Origin: an uncultured Prevotella sp.
GTDB lineage: Bacteria; Bacteroidota; Bacteroidia; Bacteroidales; Bacteroidaceae
Direction: 5' to 3'
Assembly: GCA_946402275.1 (NCBI GenBank)
Contig: CAMIVY010000032.1
Coordinates: 1 to 33,386, forward strand
Length of the DNA: 33,386 nucleotides
In this document: in pieces, positions 1 to 8,305 of the stretch
How positions within the stretch are numbered: position 1 is the first letter of the stretch
Layout of the letters: every line of letters starts with the position of its first letter
Position numbers and translations under genes: made by a program
The notes under the pieces: generated by a model
The model's input: the letters and a program-made list of their open reading frames with translations, nothing else
Databases searched by the model: none
Told to the model about the DNA's origin: nothing

Positions 1-2085
1 GAGCATTACCATGCACGGCGTATGGCAATGGACAGTATGCTCTGCCGTTTCAAGGCCACCTATCCAGCAGAGCGCATCGATAGTGTGCGCAGTCTTTTAG
101 AGGATAAGGAACGACAGATGTTCCAGATAGTCCGGTTAATGGATGAACAACAATCTATTAACAAGAAGATAGCCAATCAAATTCCGGTTATTGTGCAGAA
201 AAGTGTGCAGGAACAGTCCAAAAAGCCAAAACGAAAAGGTTTCTTGGGCATCTTCGGCAAAAAAGAGGGAACGAAGCCAACGACAACAACGACTACGCTC
301 CGTTCATCCAATAGAAACATGGTCAACGAACAGAAAGCGCAGAGCCGTCGATTGTCAGAACAAGCCGATAGTCTTGCTGCCCGTAATGCAGAACTTAACA
401 GACAACTGCAAGGATTGATTTGCCAAATCGAAAAGAAGGTACAATCTGATTTACAAAATAGAGAAAGCGAGATAACAGCCATGCGTAAAAAATCATTTAT
501 GCAGATAGGCGGCTTGATGGGATTTGTTCTTTTGCTGTTGGTCATTTCCTATATCATCATACACCGTGATGCAAAGAACATTAAACGATACAAACGCAAG
601 ACAACGGATTTGATCGAGCAATTGGAACAGTCCGTGCAACAAAATGAGGTACTCATAACCTCCCGAAAGAAAGCGGTACATACTATTACCCATGAGTTGC
701 GTACACCACTGACGGCAATAACCGGCTATACCGAACTTTTGCGGAAAGAATGCAATAGCGGTAATAATGGGCAATATATCCAAAATATACTGCAATCCTC
801 CGACCGTATGCGGGATATGCTCAACACTTTGCTTGACTTCTTCCGCCTGGACAACGGCAAGGAACAGCCCCGTCTGTCACCCTGCCGGATTTCTGCAATC
901 ACGCACACACTTGAAACGGAGTTCATGCCTGTTGCCGTGAACAAAGGGTTGTCCTTGTCCGTGAAGACTGGACACGATGCCATTGTATTGACCGACAAAG
1001 AGCGAATAATACAAATCGGGAATAACCTGCTGTCAAACGCTGTCAAGTTCACAGAAGAAGGCGGTGTTTCTTTGATTACTGAATATGACAATGGAGTTCT
1101 GACACTGGTCGTTGAAGATACAGGTACAGGCATGACAGAAGAGGAACAGAAACAAGCGTTCGGTGCGTTTGAACGTCTATCAAATGCCGCCGCAAAGGAG
1201 GGTTTCGGGCTTGGGCTTGCCATAATGCGTAATATTGTGTCGATGCTTGGCGGAACAATCCGTTTGGACAGCAAGAAAGGGAAAGGCAGTCGTTTCACAG
1301 TTGAAATTTCTATGCAGGAAGCTGAAGAACAGCTTGGATATACAAGCAATACACCTGTTTATCATAACAATAAATTCCATGATGTTGTCGCCATTGACAA
1401 TGATGAGGTATTACTTCTGATGCTGAAAGAGATGTATTCCCAAGAAGGAATACACTGCGACACTTGCACCGATGCTGCGGCACTGATGGAAATGATACGC
1501 CAGAAAGAATACAGCCTGTTGCTGACAGACTTGAATATGCCCGGTATAAACGGTTTCGAATTGCTGGAACTGTTGCGTTCGTCCAACGTGGGCAATTCAC
1601 CAACAATCCCGGTGGTTGTGGCAACCGCTTCGGGCAGTTGTAACAAAGGGGAACTATTGGCAAAAGGCTTTGCCGGATGCCTATTCAAGCCGTTCTCCAT
1701 ATCGGAGTTGATGGAGGTTTCCGACAGGTGTGCCATAAAAGAAACACCGGACGGGAAACCGGATTTTTCAGCCTTGTTGTCCTACGGCAATGAAGCCGTT
1801 ATGCTGGAAAAGTTGATGACGGAAACTGAAAAGGAGATGCAGACAATACGGGAAGCGGCAACAGAAAAAGACCTGCAAAAGCTGGATTCCCTGACACACC
1901 ACCTGCGCAGCTCGTGGGAGGTGCTACGTGCCGACCAACCGCTAAATGTACTTTACAGATTGCTTCATGGCGATGTACTCCCGGATGGTGAAGCGTTAAG
2001 CCATGCTGTGACTGCTGTGCTGGATAAGGGAGCAGAAATAATCCGGTTGGCAGAAGAGGAAAGGAGAAAATACGAAGATGGATAA
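1..2085 (+). CDS. rteA: RteA-like hybrid sensor histidine kinase, 5' end outside window
   Basis: The reading frame is open from base 1, so the N-terminus is missing; the first internal ATG is at 22. Counting from that Met, the protein has a coiled-coil sensor region, a transmembrane helix at about 160-181, a phosphoacceptor box with ITHELRTP (His 224), the N box (NNLLSNAVKFT), a GLGLAI G box, a receiver domain with LLLTDLNMPG (Asp near 503), and a C-terminal HPt-like segment with THHLRSSW (near 624). This is the hybrid architecture of RteA, the tetracycline-responsive sensor encoded with RteB on CTnDOT-type elements, where the pair activates excision and transfer. The 3' end overlaps rteB by 8 bases, so the two are translationally coupled. 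tetQ would be expected upstream, outside the window. Family call is firm; the exact element is inferred. Confidence 0.93.
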   Translation, partial: EHYHARRMAMDSMLCRFKATYPAERIDSVRSLLEDKERQMFQIVRLMDEQQSINKKIANQIPVIVQKSVQEQSKKPKRKGFLGIFGKKEGTKPTTTTTTLRSSNRNMVNEQKAQSRRLSEQADSLAARNAELNRQLQGLICQIEKKVQSDLQNRESEITAMRKKSFMQIGGLMGFVLLLLVISYIIIHRDAKNIKRYKRKTTDLIEQLEQSVQQNEVLITSRKKAVHTITHELRTPLTAITGYTELLRKECNSGNNGQYIQNILQSSDRMRDMLNTLLDFFRLDNGKEQPRLSPCRISAITHTLETEFMPVAVNKGLSLSVKTGHDAIVLTDKERIIQIGNNLLSNAVKFTEEGGVSLITEYDNGVLTLVVEDTGTGMTEEEQKQAFGAFERLSNAAAKEGFGLGLAIMRNIVSMLGGTIRLDSKKGKGSRFTVEISMQEAEEQLGYTSNTPVYHNNKFHDVVAIDNDEVLLLMLKEMYSQEGIHCDTCTDAAALMEMIRQKEYSLLLTDLNMPGINGFELLELLRSSNVGNSPTIPVVVATASGSCNKGELLAKGFAGCLFKPFSISELMEVSDRCAIKETPDGKPDFSALLSYGNEAVMLEKLMTETEKEMQTIREAATEKDLQKLDSLTHHLRSSWEVLRADQPLNVLYRLLHGDVLPDGEALSHAVTAVLDKGAEIIRLAEEERRKYEDG

Positions 2086-3400
2086 GACAACAATAATTGT
2101 GGTAGAAGACAATATCGTGTACTGCGAATTTGTCTGCAACATGCTTGCGCGGGAGGGCTACCACACCATGAAGGCTTACCACCTCTCAACCGCGAAGAAA
2201 CATCTGCAACAGGCGACGGATAATGACATCGTGGTTGCCGACCTGCGCCTGCCTGACGGTAACGGCATTGACCTTTTGCGCTGGATGCGAAAGGTGGGAA
2301 AGATGCAGCCCTTCATCATTATGACCGACTACGCCGAAGTTAATACCGCCGTGGAAAGCATGAAACTCGGCTCGATAGACTATATTCCCAAACAGCTTGT
2401 GGAGGATAAACTTGTCCCTCTGATCCGTTCCATACTGAAAGAACGTCAGGCAGGACAACGCCGTATGCCTGTGTTCGCCCGTGACGGTTCCGCATTTCAG
2501 AAAATCATGCACCGTATAAGGCTGGTAGCCGCTACCGATATGAGCGTGATGATATTCGGAGAGAACGGCACGGGTAAGGAACATATTGCCCACCACCTGC
2601 ACGACAAGAGCAAGCGGGCAGTCAAGCCATTCGTGGCGGTGGACTGCGGTTCACTCACCAAAGAGCTTGCGCCCTCGGCCTTCTTCGGACACGTCAAGGG
2701 AGCGTTTACAGGAGCAGACTGTGCCAAGAAAGGATATTTCCATGAGGCGGAAGGCGGCACGCTGTTTCTGGACGAGGTAGGAAACCTCGCGTTGGAAACC
2801 CAACAGATGTTGCTCCGCGCCATACAGGAGAGGCGGTATCGCCCGGTCGGAGACAAGGCAGACCAGAATTTCAATGTCCGCATCATCGCTGCTACCAATG
2901 AAGATTTGGAAGTAGCGGTGAATGAAAAGCGTTTTCGGCAGGATCTTCTGTACCGTCTGCACGACTTCGGGATAACCGTTCCTCCGTTGCGTGACTGTCA
3001 GGAAGACATCATGCCGCTGGCAGAGTTCTTCCGTGATATGGCAAACAGAGAGCTGGAGTGTAGCGTGAGCGGGTTCAGTTCCGAAGCACGTAAAGCGTTG
3101 CTGACACACGCATGGCCGGGCAACGTGCGGGAACTTCGGCAGAAAGTTATGGGTGCTGTATTGCAGGCGCAGGAAGGTGTTGTCATGAAAGAGCATCTGG
3201 AACTTGCCGTGACGAAACCGACCTCTACTGTCAGCTTCGCCTTGCGCAATGACGCGGAGGATAAGGAGCGGATATTGCGTGCGTTGAAACAGGCAAACGG
3301 CAACCGGAGTGTCGCCGCCGAACTGCTCGGAATAGGCAGGACAACACTATACAGCAAACTTGAAGAGTATGGACTTAAATATAAATTCAAGCAATCATAG
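2078..3400 (+). CDS. rteB: RteB-like sigma-54-type response regulator
   Basis: NtrC-type regulator of 440 aa, the normal full length. Domains in order: receiver with phosphoacceptor Asp55 (VVADLRLPDG), AAA+ domain with Walker A GENGTGKE near 162, the sigma-54 contact loop GAFTGA near 208, Walker B LFLDEV, and a Fis-type C-terminal HTH (NRSVAAELLGIGRTTLYSKL). It is the partner of the kinase it overlaps by 8 bases. In CTnDOT the cognate regulator activates rteC, leading to excision and transfer; rteC is not present here, so in this copy the target genes are either elsewhere or lost through the truncation seen near 3797. Confidence 0.94.
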   Translation: MDKTTIIVVEDNIVYCEFVCNMLAREGYHTMKAYHLSTAKKHLQQATDNDIVVADLRLPDGNGIDLLRWMRKVGKMQPFIIMTDYAEVNTAVESMKLGSIDYIPKQLVEDKLVPLIRSILKERQAGQRRMPVFARDGSAFQKIMHRIRLVAATDMSVMIFGENGTGKEHIAHHLHDKSKRAVKPFVAVDCGSLTKELAPSAFFGHVKGAFTGADCAKKGYFHEAEGGTLFLDEVGNLALETQQMLLRAIQERRYRPVGDKADQNFNVRIIAATNEDLEVAVNEKRFRQDLLYRLHDFGITVPPLRDCQEDIMPLAEFFRDMANRELECSVSGFSSEARKALLTHAWPGNVRELRQKVMGAVLQAQEGVVMKEHLELAVTKPTSTVSFALRNDAEDKERILRALKQANGNRSVAAELLGIGRTTLYSKLEEYGLKYKFKQS

Positions 3401-3422
3401 CCTGTAATTCACTGAATTTGGC

Positions 3423-3430
3423 TATCTTTG
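3423..3430 (+). promoter_or_regulatory. Bacteroidetes -7 box downstream of rteB
   Basis: TATCTTTG fits the TAnnTTTG consensus and lies 23 bases after the rteB stop. No good -33 TTTG is visible at the usual distance, so this is a moderate call. It would start a transcript near 3437, at the base of the structured leader described next. Confidence 0.5.
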
Positions 3431-3436
3431 CATAAC

Positions 3437-3652
3437 ATTTGAGAAAAACGGCGATTGGCAGGAGCTTTTCGCCGCCAACATATAGGATAAGACCGCAAGG
3501 CGTTTCAAGCGAAAATCTGGTAAATTGGAACTACGGAGACGATTGCGTGATGCTTATGCTATGCTTACGCATAGCGTGCATTCACGTACTCTCCGTAAAG
3601 GCTTTACCAGAGCCATCGCTTGAAGGTAGTGTGAATTGCACGCTACTTTTTT
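3437..3652 (+). ncRNA. structured RNA between rteB and truncated reductase gene
   Basis: No credible ORF. The stretch is built of nested inverted repeats: a 5' hairpin (CGGCGA/TCGCCG, about 3450-3475); a long imperfect stem with arms TTCAAGCGA (3504-3512) and TCGCTTGAA (3616-3624), TCTGGTAAA (3516-3524) and TTTACCAGA (3603-3611), TACGGAGA (3532-3539) and TCTCCGTA (3590-3597); an inner GCTATGC/GCATAGC hairpin; then an intrinsic terminator. It could be a free-standing small RNA or an attenuating leader of the gene starting at 3680. CTnDOT is known to encode a regulatory small RNA called RteR; I cannot confirm that this is the same locus. Confidence 0.6.
3626..3652 (+). terminator. intrinsic terminator ending the rteB-downstream RNA
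   Basis: Stem GTAGTGTG/CACGCTAC with one G-T pair and the 5-base loop AATTG, followed directly by six T. It lies 28 bases before the ATG of the truncated reductase-like gene, a position suited to attenuation. Confidence 0.75.
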
Positions 3653-3679
3653 ACCCTTGCCTAACGAAAAGAAACGATT

Positions 3680-3817
3680 ATGGGTAAAGTTCAGATTCTC
3701 GCCGTACTGACGATGGACGGATGTCTTTCTTCAGAGTTATATGATAAAGCACATCAGGATTTGTGCCTTGACCGTTGCGGTCTTGATGAAATCAGGATAA
3801 TAATATACTATTTCTGA
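3680..3817 (+). pseudogene. truncated deaminase/reductase (RibD/DHFR-like) gene
   Basis: An ATG at 3680 opens a frame beginning GKVQILAVLTMDGCLSS, which looks like the start of the RibD-C/DHFR-type reductase family (beta strand followed by the conserved T-x-DG). After about 39 codons, near DEIR at 3796, the frame runs into unrelated AT-rich codons (IIIYYF) and stops at 3815-3817, overlapping the end of the opposite-strand HTH gene. A normal family member is roughly 170-200 aa, so the gene has lost most of its length. The break marks the left junction of the plasmid-like segment with the ICE remnant. The family call is from the short N-terminus only; the truncation itself is clear. Confidence 0.6.
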
Positions 3818-4386
3818 AGTTGTTTCTCTAAATCAAGTATTTTTGTTTTTAACTGATCGTTTTCAATCAACAAAGCATTGTATTTTTCCAATAGAATATC
3901 ATATTTTAAAGTTTTATCCTGTAGAATTACTTTAGGATTATTATAAAAATCCTCAAAAAAGTTATGATTGAAAATATAGCATAAATCTACAAGTTTCCCT
4001 GTATCTATCGAGTTTTTTTTAAGCATTTTACTTATACCTGCCTGTTGCATCCCCATTTTTTCAGCAAGATCTGCTTGTGACAGGCTTATAGACTTCATGT
4101 ATAGCTCTATAGCCTTGCCTACATGGTAATAATATAAAGTATCACCAGAATCCTCTGGATTCCAATCGCTACAGTACCATGAAAAGAAATTTATGCCTAA
4201 TTTCTTCGAAATATCATATAACAAGGAAGTTTCAATAGTTCGATTTTGTAATATTCTGTCGACCTTAGACTCACTTACACCAAGGAGTTCTGCAAAATGA
4301 CCTCGGGTTATATCATTTGATTTAATTGATCTTCTAATTCTGTCACCGATGTGAATATCATTAACGGATACCAATAAATCATCCAT
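3808..4386 (-). CDS. tandem-HTH (XRE-type) DNA-binding regulator
   Basis: 192-aa protein with two successive XRE-like helix-turn-helix units: the first at about 13-60 (ITRGHFAELLGVSESKVDRIL), the second at about 90-140 (LSQADLAEKMGMQQAGISKML, then NSIDTGKLVDLCYIFNHNFF). A C-terminal coiled coil (about 160-192) probably dimerises it. It is a paralogue of the protein at 10108-10674, sharing two-HTH order and the NSIDTGKL phrase. It is the first gene inside the junction and is divergent from the HTH gene at 4573, an arrangement typical of a repressor controlling the replication or excision operon across a shared intergenic region. Function as repressor is inferred. Confidence 0.85.
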   Translation of the reverse strand: MDDLLVSVNDIHIGDRIRRSIKSNDITRGHFAELLGVSESKVDRILQNRTIETSLLYDISKKLGINFFSWYCSDWNPEDSGDTLYYYHVGKAIELYMKSISLSQADLAEKMGMQQAGISKMLKKNSIDTGKLVDLCYIFNHNFFEDFYNNPKVILQDKTLKYDILLEKYNALLIENDQLKTKILDLEKQLQK

Positions 4387-4572
4387 ATATATTAAAATAC
4401 GTTAAAAAAGCGTTATAAATGAACTAAAATACAAAAGTTTTACTACCTTTGCATCGGTATAGGAATAATATTCCGCTTTCAATGCTTCGGGTTCAAAAGT
4501 TTCACGTTGCAAAAGTACAAAAAAAAATGGAACTAATAATATGAAAGTATATAATTTTAAATAATAAAAGGT
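4387..4572. promoter_or_regulatory. divergent promoter region with palindromic operator candidate
   Basis: A plus-strand -7 box TACCTTTG lies at 4444-4451 and a minus-strand TACTTTTG at 4510-4517, reading toward the two divergent HTH genes. Between them sits the perfect palindrome GGAATAATATTCC (4461-4473). Neither promoter has a clean -33 TTTG, which would fit regulator-dependent promoters. The plus transcript has a leader of about 115 bases. Confidence 0.5.
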
Positions 4573-4974
4573 ATGGTTAACAATCAATTAAATCAAGGTA
4601 TCCCGTCTACACAGCAGACGTTAGACATGGATTTTGAGCGACAGTTACTTGCAAGTAAACTGGTATCGGAAGTTCACCGGAGTCCTAATCATGTCTCGGT
4701 GACTCTTACTGGCGATGGTGTCCTCGCATTTGTAAAGGCCATGCAAAATTTTGCGATCGAAGAAGGTGCAACACTAAAACTTGATCATTATTCGCGTAGG
4801 GGGTTATTCCCTGAACAGAATGAAGATATGATAGCCAAAAAAGACGTTGTAGAAGGTCTGGGGGTTAGTCACACTACACTTTGGAAATGGGAAAAATCTG
4901 GTTATCTGGTTCCCGTAAAGGTGGGTAAGCGAGTGTATTATAAGCGAGACGACTTGGAAAAGCTCGCTAAATAA
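4573..4974 (+). CDS. helix-turn-helix protein, excisionase/MerR-like C-terminus
   Basis: 133 aa. The C-terminal third (about 85-133) is an HTH_17/excisionase-type winged helix: IAKKDVVEGLGVSHTTLWKW followed by GYLVPVKVGKRVYYKRDDLEKL, the usual wing and last helix. The N-terminal part (about 20-75) is a small alpha/beta region I do not recognise. The same arrangement is common in Bacteroidales mobile elements, where such proteins serve as excision or replication-control factors. It is the first gene of the plus-strand operon, 137 bases before the replication gene; the gap holds a candidate antisense RNA. Confidence 0.8.
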   Translation: MVNNQLNQGIPSTQQTLDMDFERQLLASKLVSEVHRSPNHVSVTLTGDGVLAFVKAMQNFAIEEGATLKLDHYSRRGLFPEQNEDMIAKKDVVEGLGVSHTTLWKWEKSGYLVPVKVGKRVYYKRDDLEKLAK

Positions 4975-5037
4975 AAAAGAAAGGTCCCGAGCGTAAGCCC
5001 GGGATAATCTTCGCAGATGTTTACCCTTCCATCTCTC
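4972..5037 (-). ncRNA. candidate counter-transcribed RNA in front of the rep gene
   Basis: A perfect Bacteroidetes promoter faces left at 5044-5075. About 35 bases beyond the expected start the RNA reaches a GC-rich hairpin (4986-5003, CCCGGGC/GCTCGGG around a short loop) followed by a T-rich tract (4971-4984), giving an RNA of about 65 nt. A second small hairpin (ATCT-GCGA-AGAT) precedes it. It is antisense to the leader of the replication gene starting at 5112 and to the end of the preceding gene, the classical position of a copy-number antisense RNA. The promoter and terminator are seen directly; the role is inferred. Confidence 0.7.
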
Positions 5038-5043
5038 CAGGTG

Positions 5044-5075
5044 CAAAGGTACGAATTTTCTGTGAAACTTCCAAA
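5044..5075 (-). promoter_or_regulatory. perfect minus-strand promoter for the antisense RNA
   Basis: On the minus strand, TTTG (5072-5075), a 20-base spacer, then TACCTTTG (5044-5051): exact match to the Bacteroidetes primary-sigma consensus. It points away from the rep gene whose ATG is at 5112. Confidence 0.85.
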
Positions 5076-5111
5076 TAAAAATGAGAAAAAATAACAAAAT
5101 AGCAGAAAATT

Positions 5112-6143
5112 ATGGCTCGACCACATAAGAAAGAACTTTTTTATTTCACTCTCGATGTCGCTTTTTACAGAGATATTAAGATCAGAATGCTATTACGGTA
5201 TTCTGGAGGCCCTTCTGCTTTAGGAGTATTGATTGCCATTTTTTCGAGGATATATGAGTCTGGCTATTATCTTGAATGGAACAACGAACAATGTTTTACA
5301 ATTTCAACAGATATCTTCTCGGAAGACCGCTATGTAGCAGAGATTGTAGAGAAGTGTCTTGAATATGGTATATTTGATAAGAAACTATATGAAGAGCATC
5401 ATATACTGACGAGTCATGATATACAAGAAAGATATCTTAATGCCACAATACGAAGGACAGAAAAACCCACAAAATACATCTACAACGATTTAATTAAGAA
5501 ACCCAAAATGCATACAGAAACTGAGTTATTGCATACAGAAACTGAGTTATTGCATACAGAAACTGAGTTATTGCATACAGAAACTGAGTTATTGCATACA
5601 GAAAGTACACAAAGAAAAGAAAAGAAAAGAAAAGTAAAGCACTCTTCGAGTGCGGAAACGCGCGCGCGCAAGGAAGAGAAAGCTGAGGAGTTGGTGGATG
5701 AAGAGCAGCAGGAGATAGGGAATGGGGCTGCTGACGAGGTTGCCGATGAGGAGGACACCAAGTATACAGCTATGCTTGTCGCAGAGGTAGATGCAGAGAT
5801 AAATGCACTGTTGACCGATGCCGAATGGAAAAAACAGGTATTCGAACGTTTCAAGTTTTTAAATTACGATGAGAAGACACTACAAGACATTCTTCTACGC
5901 TGGGCAGGGGAGGTTAAGATGCGAAACCGAGGTCATACAGATCTCACCGACGCCAAGGAACATTTTAAAAACTGGCTGGTAATACAAGAAGACAAGTTTA
6001 ACCCAAATTTAAATAAAAATGGAACAGACAATAACAACGGCTATCGCTCAAGCGAAGAAATCTATGAAGGAGCAGCAAGCATTATCAGAAAGCTCCGCAC
6101 AGAAGGAACTGCAAAATATACTACACCGTTACCCGAAGTTTGA
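5112..6143 (+). CDS. DUF4373/DnaD-like replication protein
   Basis: 343 aa. The N-terminal about 125 residues are a DUF4373-type (Lin1244-like) winged-helix domain: FYFTLDVAFYRDIKIRMLL, then GVLIAIFSRIYESGYYLEW and a conserved ILTSHDIQERYLNAT. A low-complexity linker follows, starting with four exact copies of a 7-residue unit (HTETELL) and a Lys/Glu-rich stretch. The C-terminus (about 235-300) has a KTLQDILLRWAGEV...HFKNWL segment like other Bacteroidales replication-initiation or helicase-loading proteins. It precedes a DUF6633-like gene and DnaB, a typical replication cluster. The next gene overlaps it by 125 bases in another frame; both ends look real. Whether it is the initiator or a DnaB loader is not decided by sequence alone. 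Confidence 0.8.
   Translation: MARPHKKELFYFTLDVAFYRDIKIRMLLRYSGGPSALGVLIAIFSRIYESGYYLEWNNEQCFTISTDIFSEDRYVAEIVEKCLEYGIFDKKLYEEHHILTSHDIQERYLNATIRRTEKPTKYIYNDLIKKPKMHTETELLHTETELLHTETELLHTETELLHTESTQRKEKKRKVKHSSSAETRARKEEKAEELVDEEQQEIGNGAADEVADEEDTKYTAMLVAEVDAEINALLTDAEWKKQVFERFKFLNYDEKTLQDILLRWAGEVKMRNRGHTDLTDAKEHFKNWLVIQEDKFNPNLNKNGTDNNNGYRSSEEIYEGAASIIRKLRTEGTAKYTTPLPEV
5505..5601 (+). repeat. 21-bp tandem repeats (iteron-like) inside the rep gene
   Basis: Four identical 21-bp units (5518-5538, 5539-5559, 5560-5580, 5581-5601) beginning AAACTGAG and ending TTGCATACAG, preceded by a partial unit at 5505-5517. A diverged copy with three mismatches occurs at 17487-17507. The units keep frame and encode the HTETELL repeat. 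Pentamer AAAAG repeats follow at about 5610-5637. Confidence 0.95.
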
Positions 6144-6819
6144 AGACTTTGCGGTGATGGTTAATCCTGATACGCAGTTATCTTGTGCATCTGACGAGCG
6201 TAAAACCATTATGGGTAATTACGCTACCCTTGACATGCTTGATAAGGCTTATGGTTCCGGGGCAGCTTCCTCCTGGCTTGTACCTGCTATTGCCAACCTG
6301 AACACCTACACTGGCAGCAAGAACATGAATGATGACCAGACTGAGAAGCTGGCCACTCTGATAGCGCAGGAATACAAGGATATGAAGTATTCCGTCATGC
6401 AGCTCTTCTTCTATCGTTTCAAGTGTGGTCACTTCGGCAAGTTCTACGGCAAGGTTGACCCGATGGTCATTATCTGTGCCTTGAAGGATTTTGCTGATGA
6501 GTGTGAGCAGAAACGTGAAGAATACCAGACTGAGGAGTACTTAAATAAGGTGGATGATGAAGACACGTTCCGTAAGGATGTATATCGGTACTGGTATAAC
6601 CTCTGCCAAGAATTATTTTCTCTGGTTAATCCTGAAGACAAGGATACCCTAACAAGTATTGATGTAGCGGAAATATACACCGAAGATAAGTGCTTAGAGC
6701 TCTCTCTCACAAAGCAGCAATACGAGCTATTGACTGGTACTTACAAAGATTTATTCAGTACCCTGAAGAAAAAATACTTCTCAAATATAGTAAAGCTGCT
6801 GCGGTATAAGTTAAACTAA
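6019..6819 (+). CDS. DUF6633-like replication-cluster protein
   Basis: 266 aa, mostly helical, no signal or membrane segment. The region SSWLVPAIANLNTYTGSKN...MNDDQTEKLATLIAQEYKDM...FFYRFKCGHFGKFYGKVDPM resembles a Bacteroidales family (DUF6633, recalled from memory) that usually lies just after DUF4373-type replication genes. The N-terminal start (MEQTITTAIAQ) lies 125 bases inside the previous gene, an unusually long overlap; a downstream Met at 6157 would avoid it but the longer N-terminus looks typical of the family. It ends 13 bases before dnaB. A helicase-loading role is plausible from context but unproven. Confidence 0.75.
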   Translation: MEQTITTAIAQAKKSMKEQQALSESSAQKELQNILHRYPKFEDFAVMVNPDTQLSCASDERKTIMGNYATLDMLDKAYGSGAASSWLVPAIANLNTYTGSKNMNDDQTEKLATLIAQEYKDMKYSVMQLFFYRFKCGHFGKFYGKVDPMVIICALKDFADECEQKREEYQTEEYLNKVDDEDTFRKDVYRYWYNLCQELFSLVNPEDKDTLTSIDVAEIYTEDKCLELSLTKQQYELLTGTYKDLFSTLKKKYFSNIVKLLRYKLN

Positions 6820-6832
6820 AAACTCGATAACA

Positions 6833-8305
6833 ATGAGACAAGACAACAACCGTAACGGCAACTACAGCCGTAGACAACAGTCTGTAGACAATACGTATGC
6901 ACATGTACAGCCACAGGCAACAGAGATAGAACGTGCAGTATTAGGAGCCTTAATGATTGATAAGGAAGCCTTTACAGTCGTTTGTGATAGACTGTCGCCA
7001 GCGAGTTTCTATGAGCCTCGCAATCAGAAAGTGTATCGAGCCATCACAGAGCTGGTACGGAATGATTCTCCTATCGACCTTTATACTGTGACTGAGCAGC
7101 TGGCGAAGCAGGGCGACTTGGAAGATGTTGGTGGTCCTGGCTATGTGGCAGAAATCTCCAGCCGTGTAGCTTCATCAGCCAGCATCGATTATCATAGTCG
7201 AATTGTTGCCCAGAAATCGTTGGCCCGTCAACTCATTACCTATGCAAGCAACATAGAGACGAAGGCCTTTGATGATACCACAGATCTCGATGATTTGATG
7301 CAGGAGGCAGAAGCAAGTCTATTTGAGTTAGGTCAACAGAACATAAAGAAAGATTATACTCAGGTAGATCCTGTTGTCAAGAGTGCCATTAATGCCATTC
7401 AGGAAGCTGCTGGTAATAAAGACGGTCTGACTGGTGTACCTTCGGGATTTTACAAGCTCGATGACATCATCTCGGGATGGCAGAAGAGCGACCTAATCAT
7501 AATTGCCGGACGTCCAGCCATGGGCAAGACGTCATTTGCACTGTCGATGGCCAAGAATATTGCTACAGAACACAAAGTTCCTATGGCTTTTTTCTCGCTG
7601 GAGATGTCGAACGTTCAGCTGGTAAACCGAATAATATCTAACCTTTGTGAGATTCAAGGCTCCAAAATTTTAAACGGACAGTTACAGCCAGACGAATGGG
7701 ATCGTATAGATAAACGAGTTAACAAACTGCTGGGGGCACCGTTGTATGTGGATGATACGCCTGGTCTGTCGGTGTTTGAACTACGCACCAAGGCACGTCG
7801 TCTGGTACGTGAACATGGGGTGAAAATCATTATGATTGACTATCTGCAGCTGATGAATGCCAACGGCATGCGCTTCTCGTCCCGTCAGGAGGAGGTTAGC
7901 GTTATCTCGCGTTCGCTGAAGAACTTGGCGAAGGAACTGGACATCCCCATCATTGCGCTCAGTCAGCTCAACCGTGGTGTGGAGAGTCGTGATGGATTGG
8001 AAGGTAAGCGCCCTCAGTTGTCAGACCTGCGTGAGTCGGGAGCCATCGAGCAGGATGCTGATTTGGTGCTGCTTGTCCATCGTCCAGAATATTATCGGAT
8101 CTATGAAGACGACAAGGGACACGACCTGCGCGGTATGGCACAGATTATCATTGCCAAACACCGCAAGGGTGCAACGGATGATGTGTTGCTCAATTTCCGT
8201 GGCGAGTTTACGCGCTTCGAGAATCCTGAGGACAAACGCTTGGGCATGAGACCCCAGGAAAGTCACAATATAATAATAGAGGAGAGCATACCTCCTGCTT
8301 TCTGA
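6833..8305 (+). CDS. dnaB: replicative DNA helicase DnaB
   Basis: 490 aa, normal length. N-terminal DnaB domain from about residue 27 (PQATEIERAVLGALMIDKEAF), linker, then the RecA-like motor with Walker A GRPAMGKTS near 226, the H1a Glu in FFSLEMS, Walker B MIDYLQLM and the downstream SQLNRGVESR arginine-containing motif, and GAIEQDADLVLL. All catalytic features are intact. It acts as the hexameric 5'-3' helicase at the fork. Being element-borne and in line with a DUF4373 protein and its partner, it probably serves the replicon itself. The start is supported by the short 13-base gap after the preceding gene. Confidence 0.96.
   Translation: MRQDNNRNGNYSRRQQSVDNTYAHVQPQATEIERAVLGALMIDKEAFTVVCDRLSPASFYEPRNQKVYRAITELVRNDSPIDLYTVTEQLAKQGDLEDVGGPGYVAEISSRVASSASIDYHSRIVAQKSLARQLITYASNIETKAFDDTTDLDDLMQEAEASLFELGQQNIKKDYTQVDPVVKSAINAIQEAAGNKDGLTGVPSGFYKLDDIISGWQKSDLIIIAGRPAMGKTSFALSMAKNIATEHKVPMAFFSLEMSNVQLVNRIISNLCEIQGSKILNGQLQPDEWDRIDKRVNKLLGAPLYVDDTPGLSVFELRTKARRLVREHGVKIIMIDYLQLMNANGMRFSSRQEEVSVISRSLKNLAKELDIPIIALSQLNRGVESRDGLEGKRPQLSDLRESGAIEQDADLVLLVHRPEYYRIYEDDKGHDLRGMAQIIIAKHRKGATDDVLLNFRGEFTRFENPEDKRLGMRPQESHNIIIEESIPPAF

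Noticed and set aside
5505..5601. CRISPR-like array of regular repeats
   Set aside because: The 21-bp units are directly adjacent with no spacers and stay in frame within a gene; no cas genes are present.
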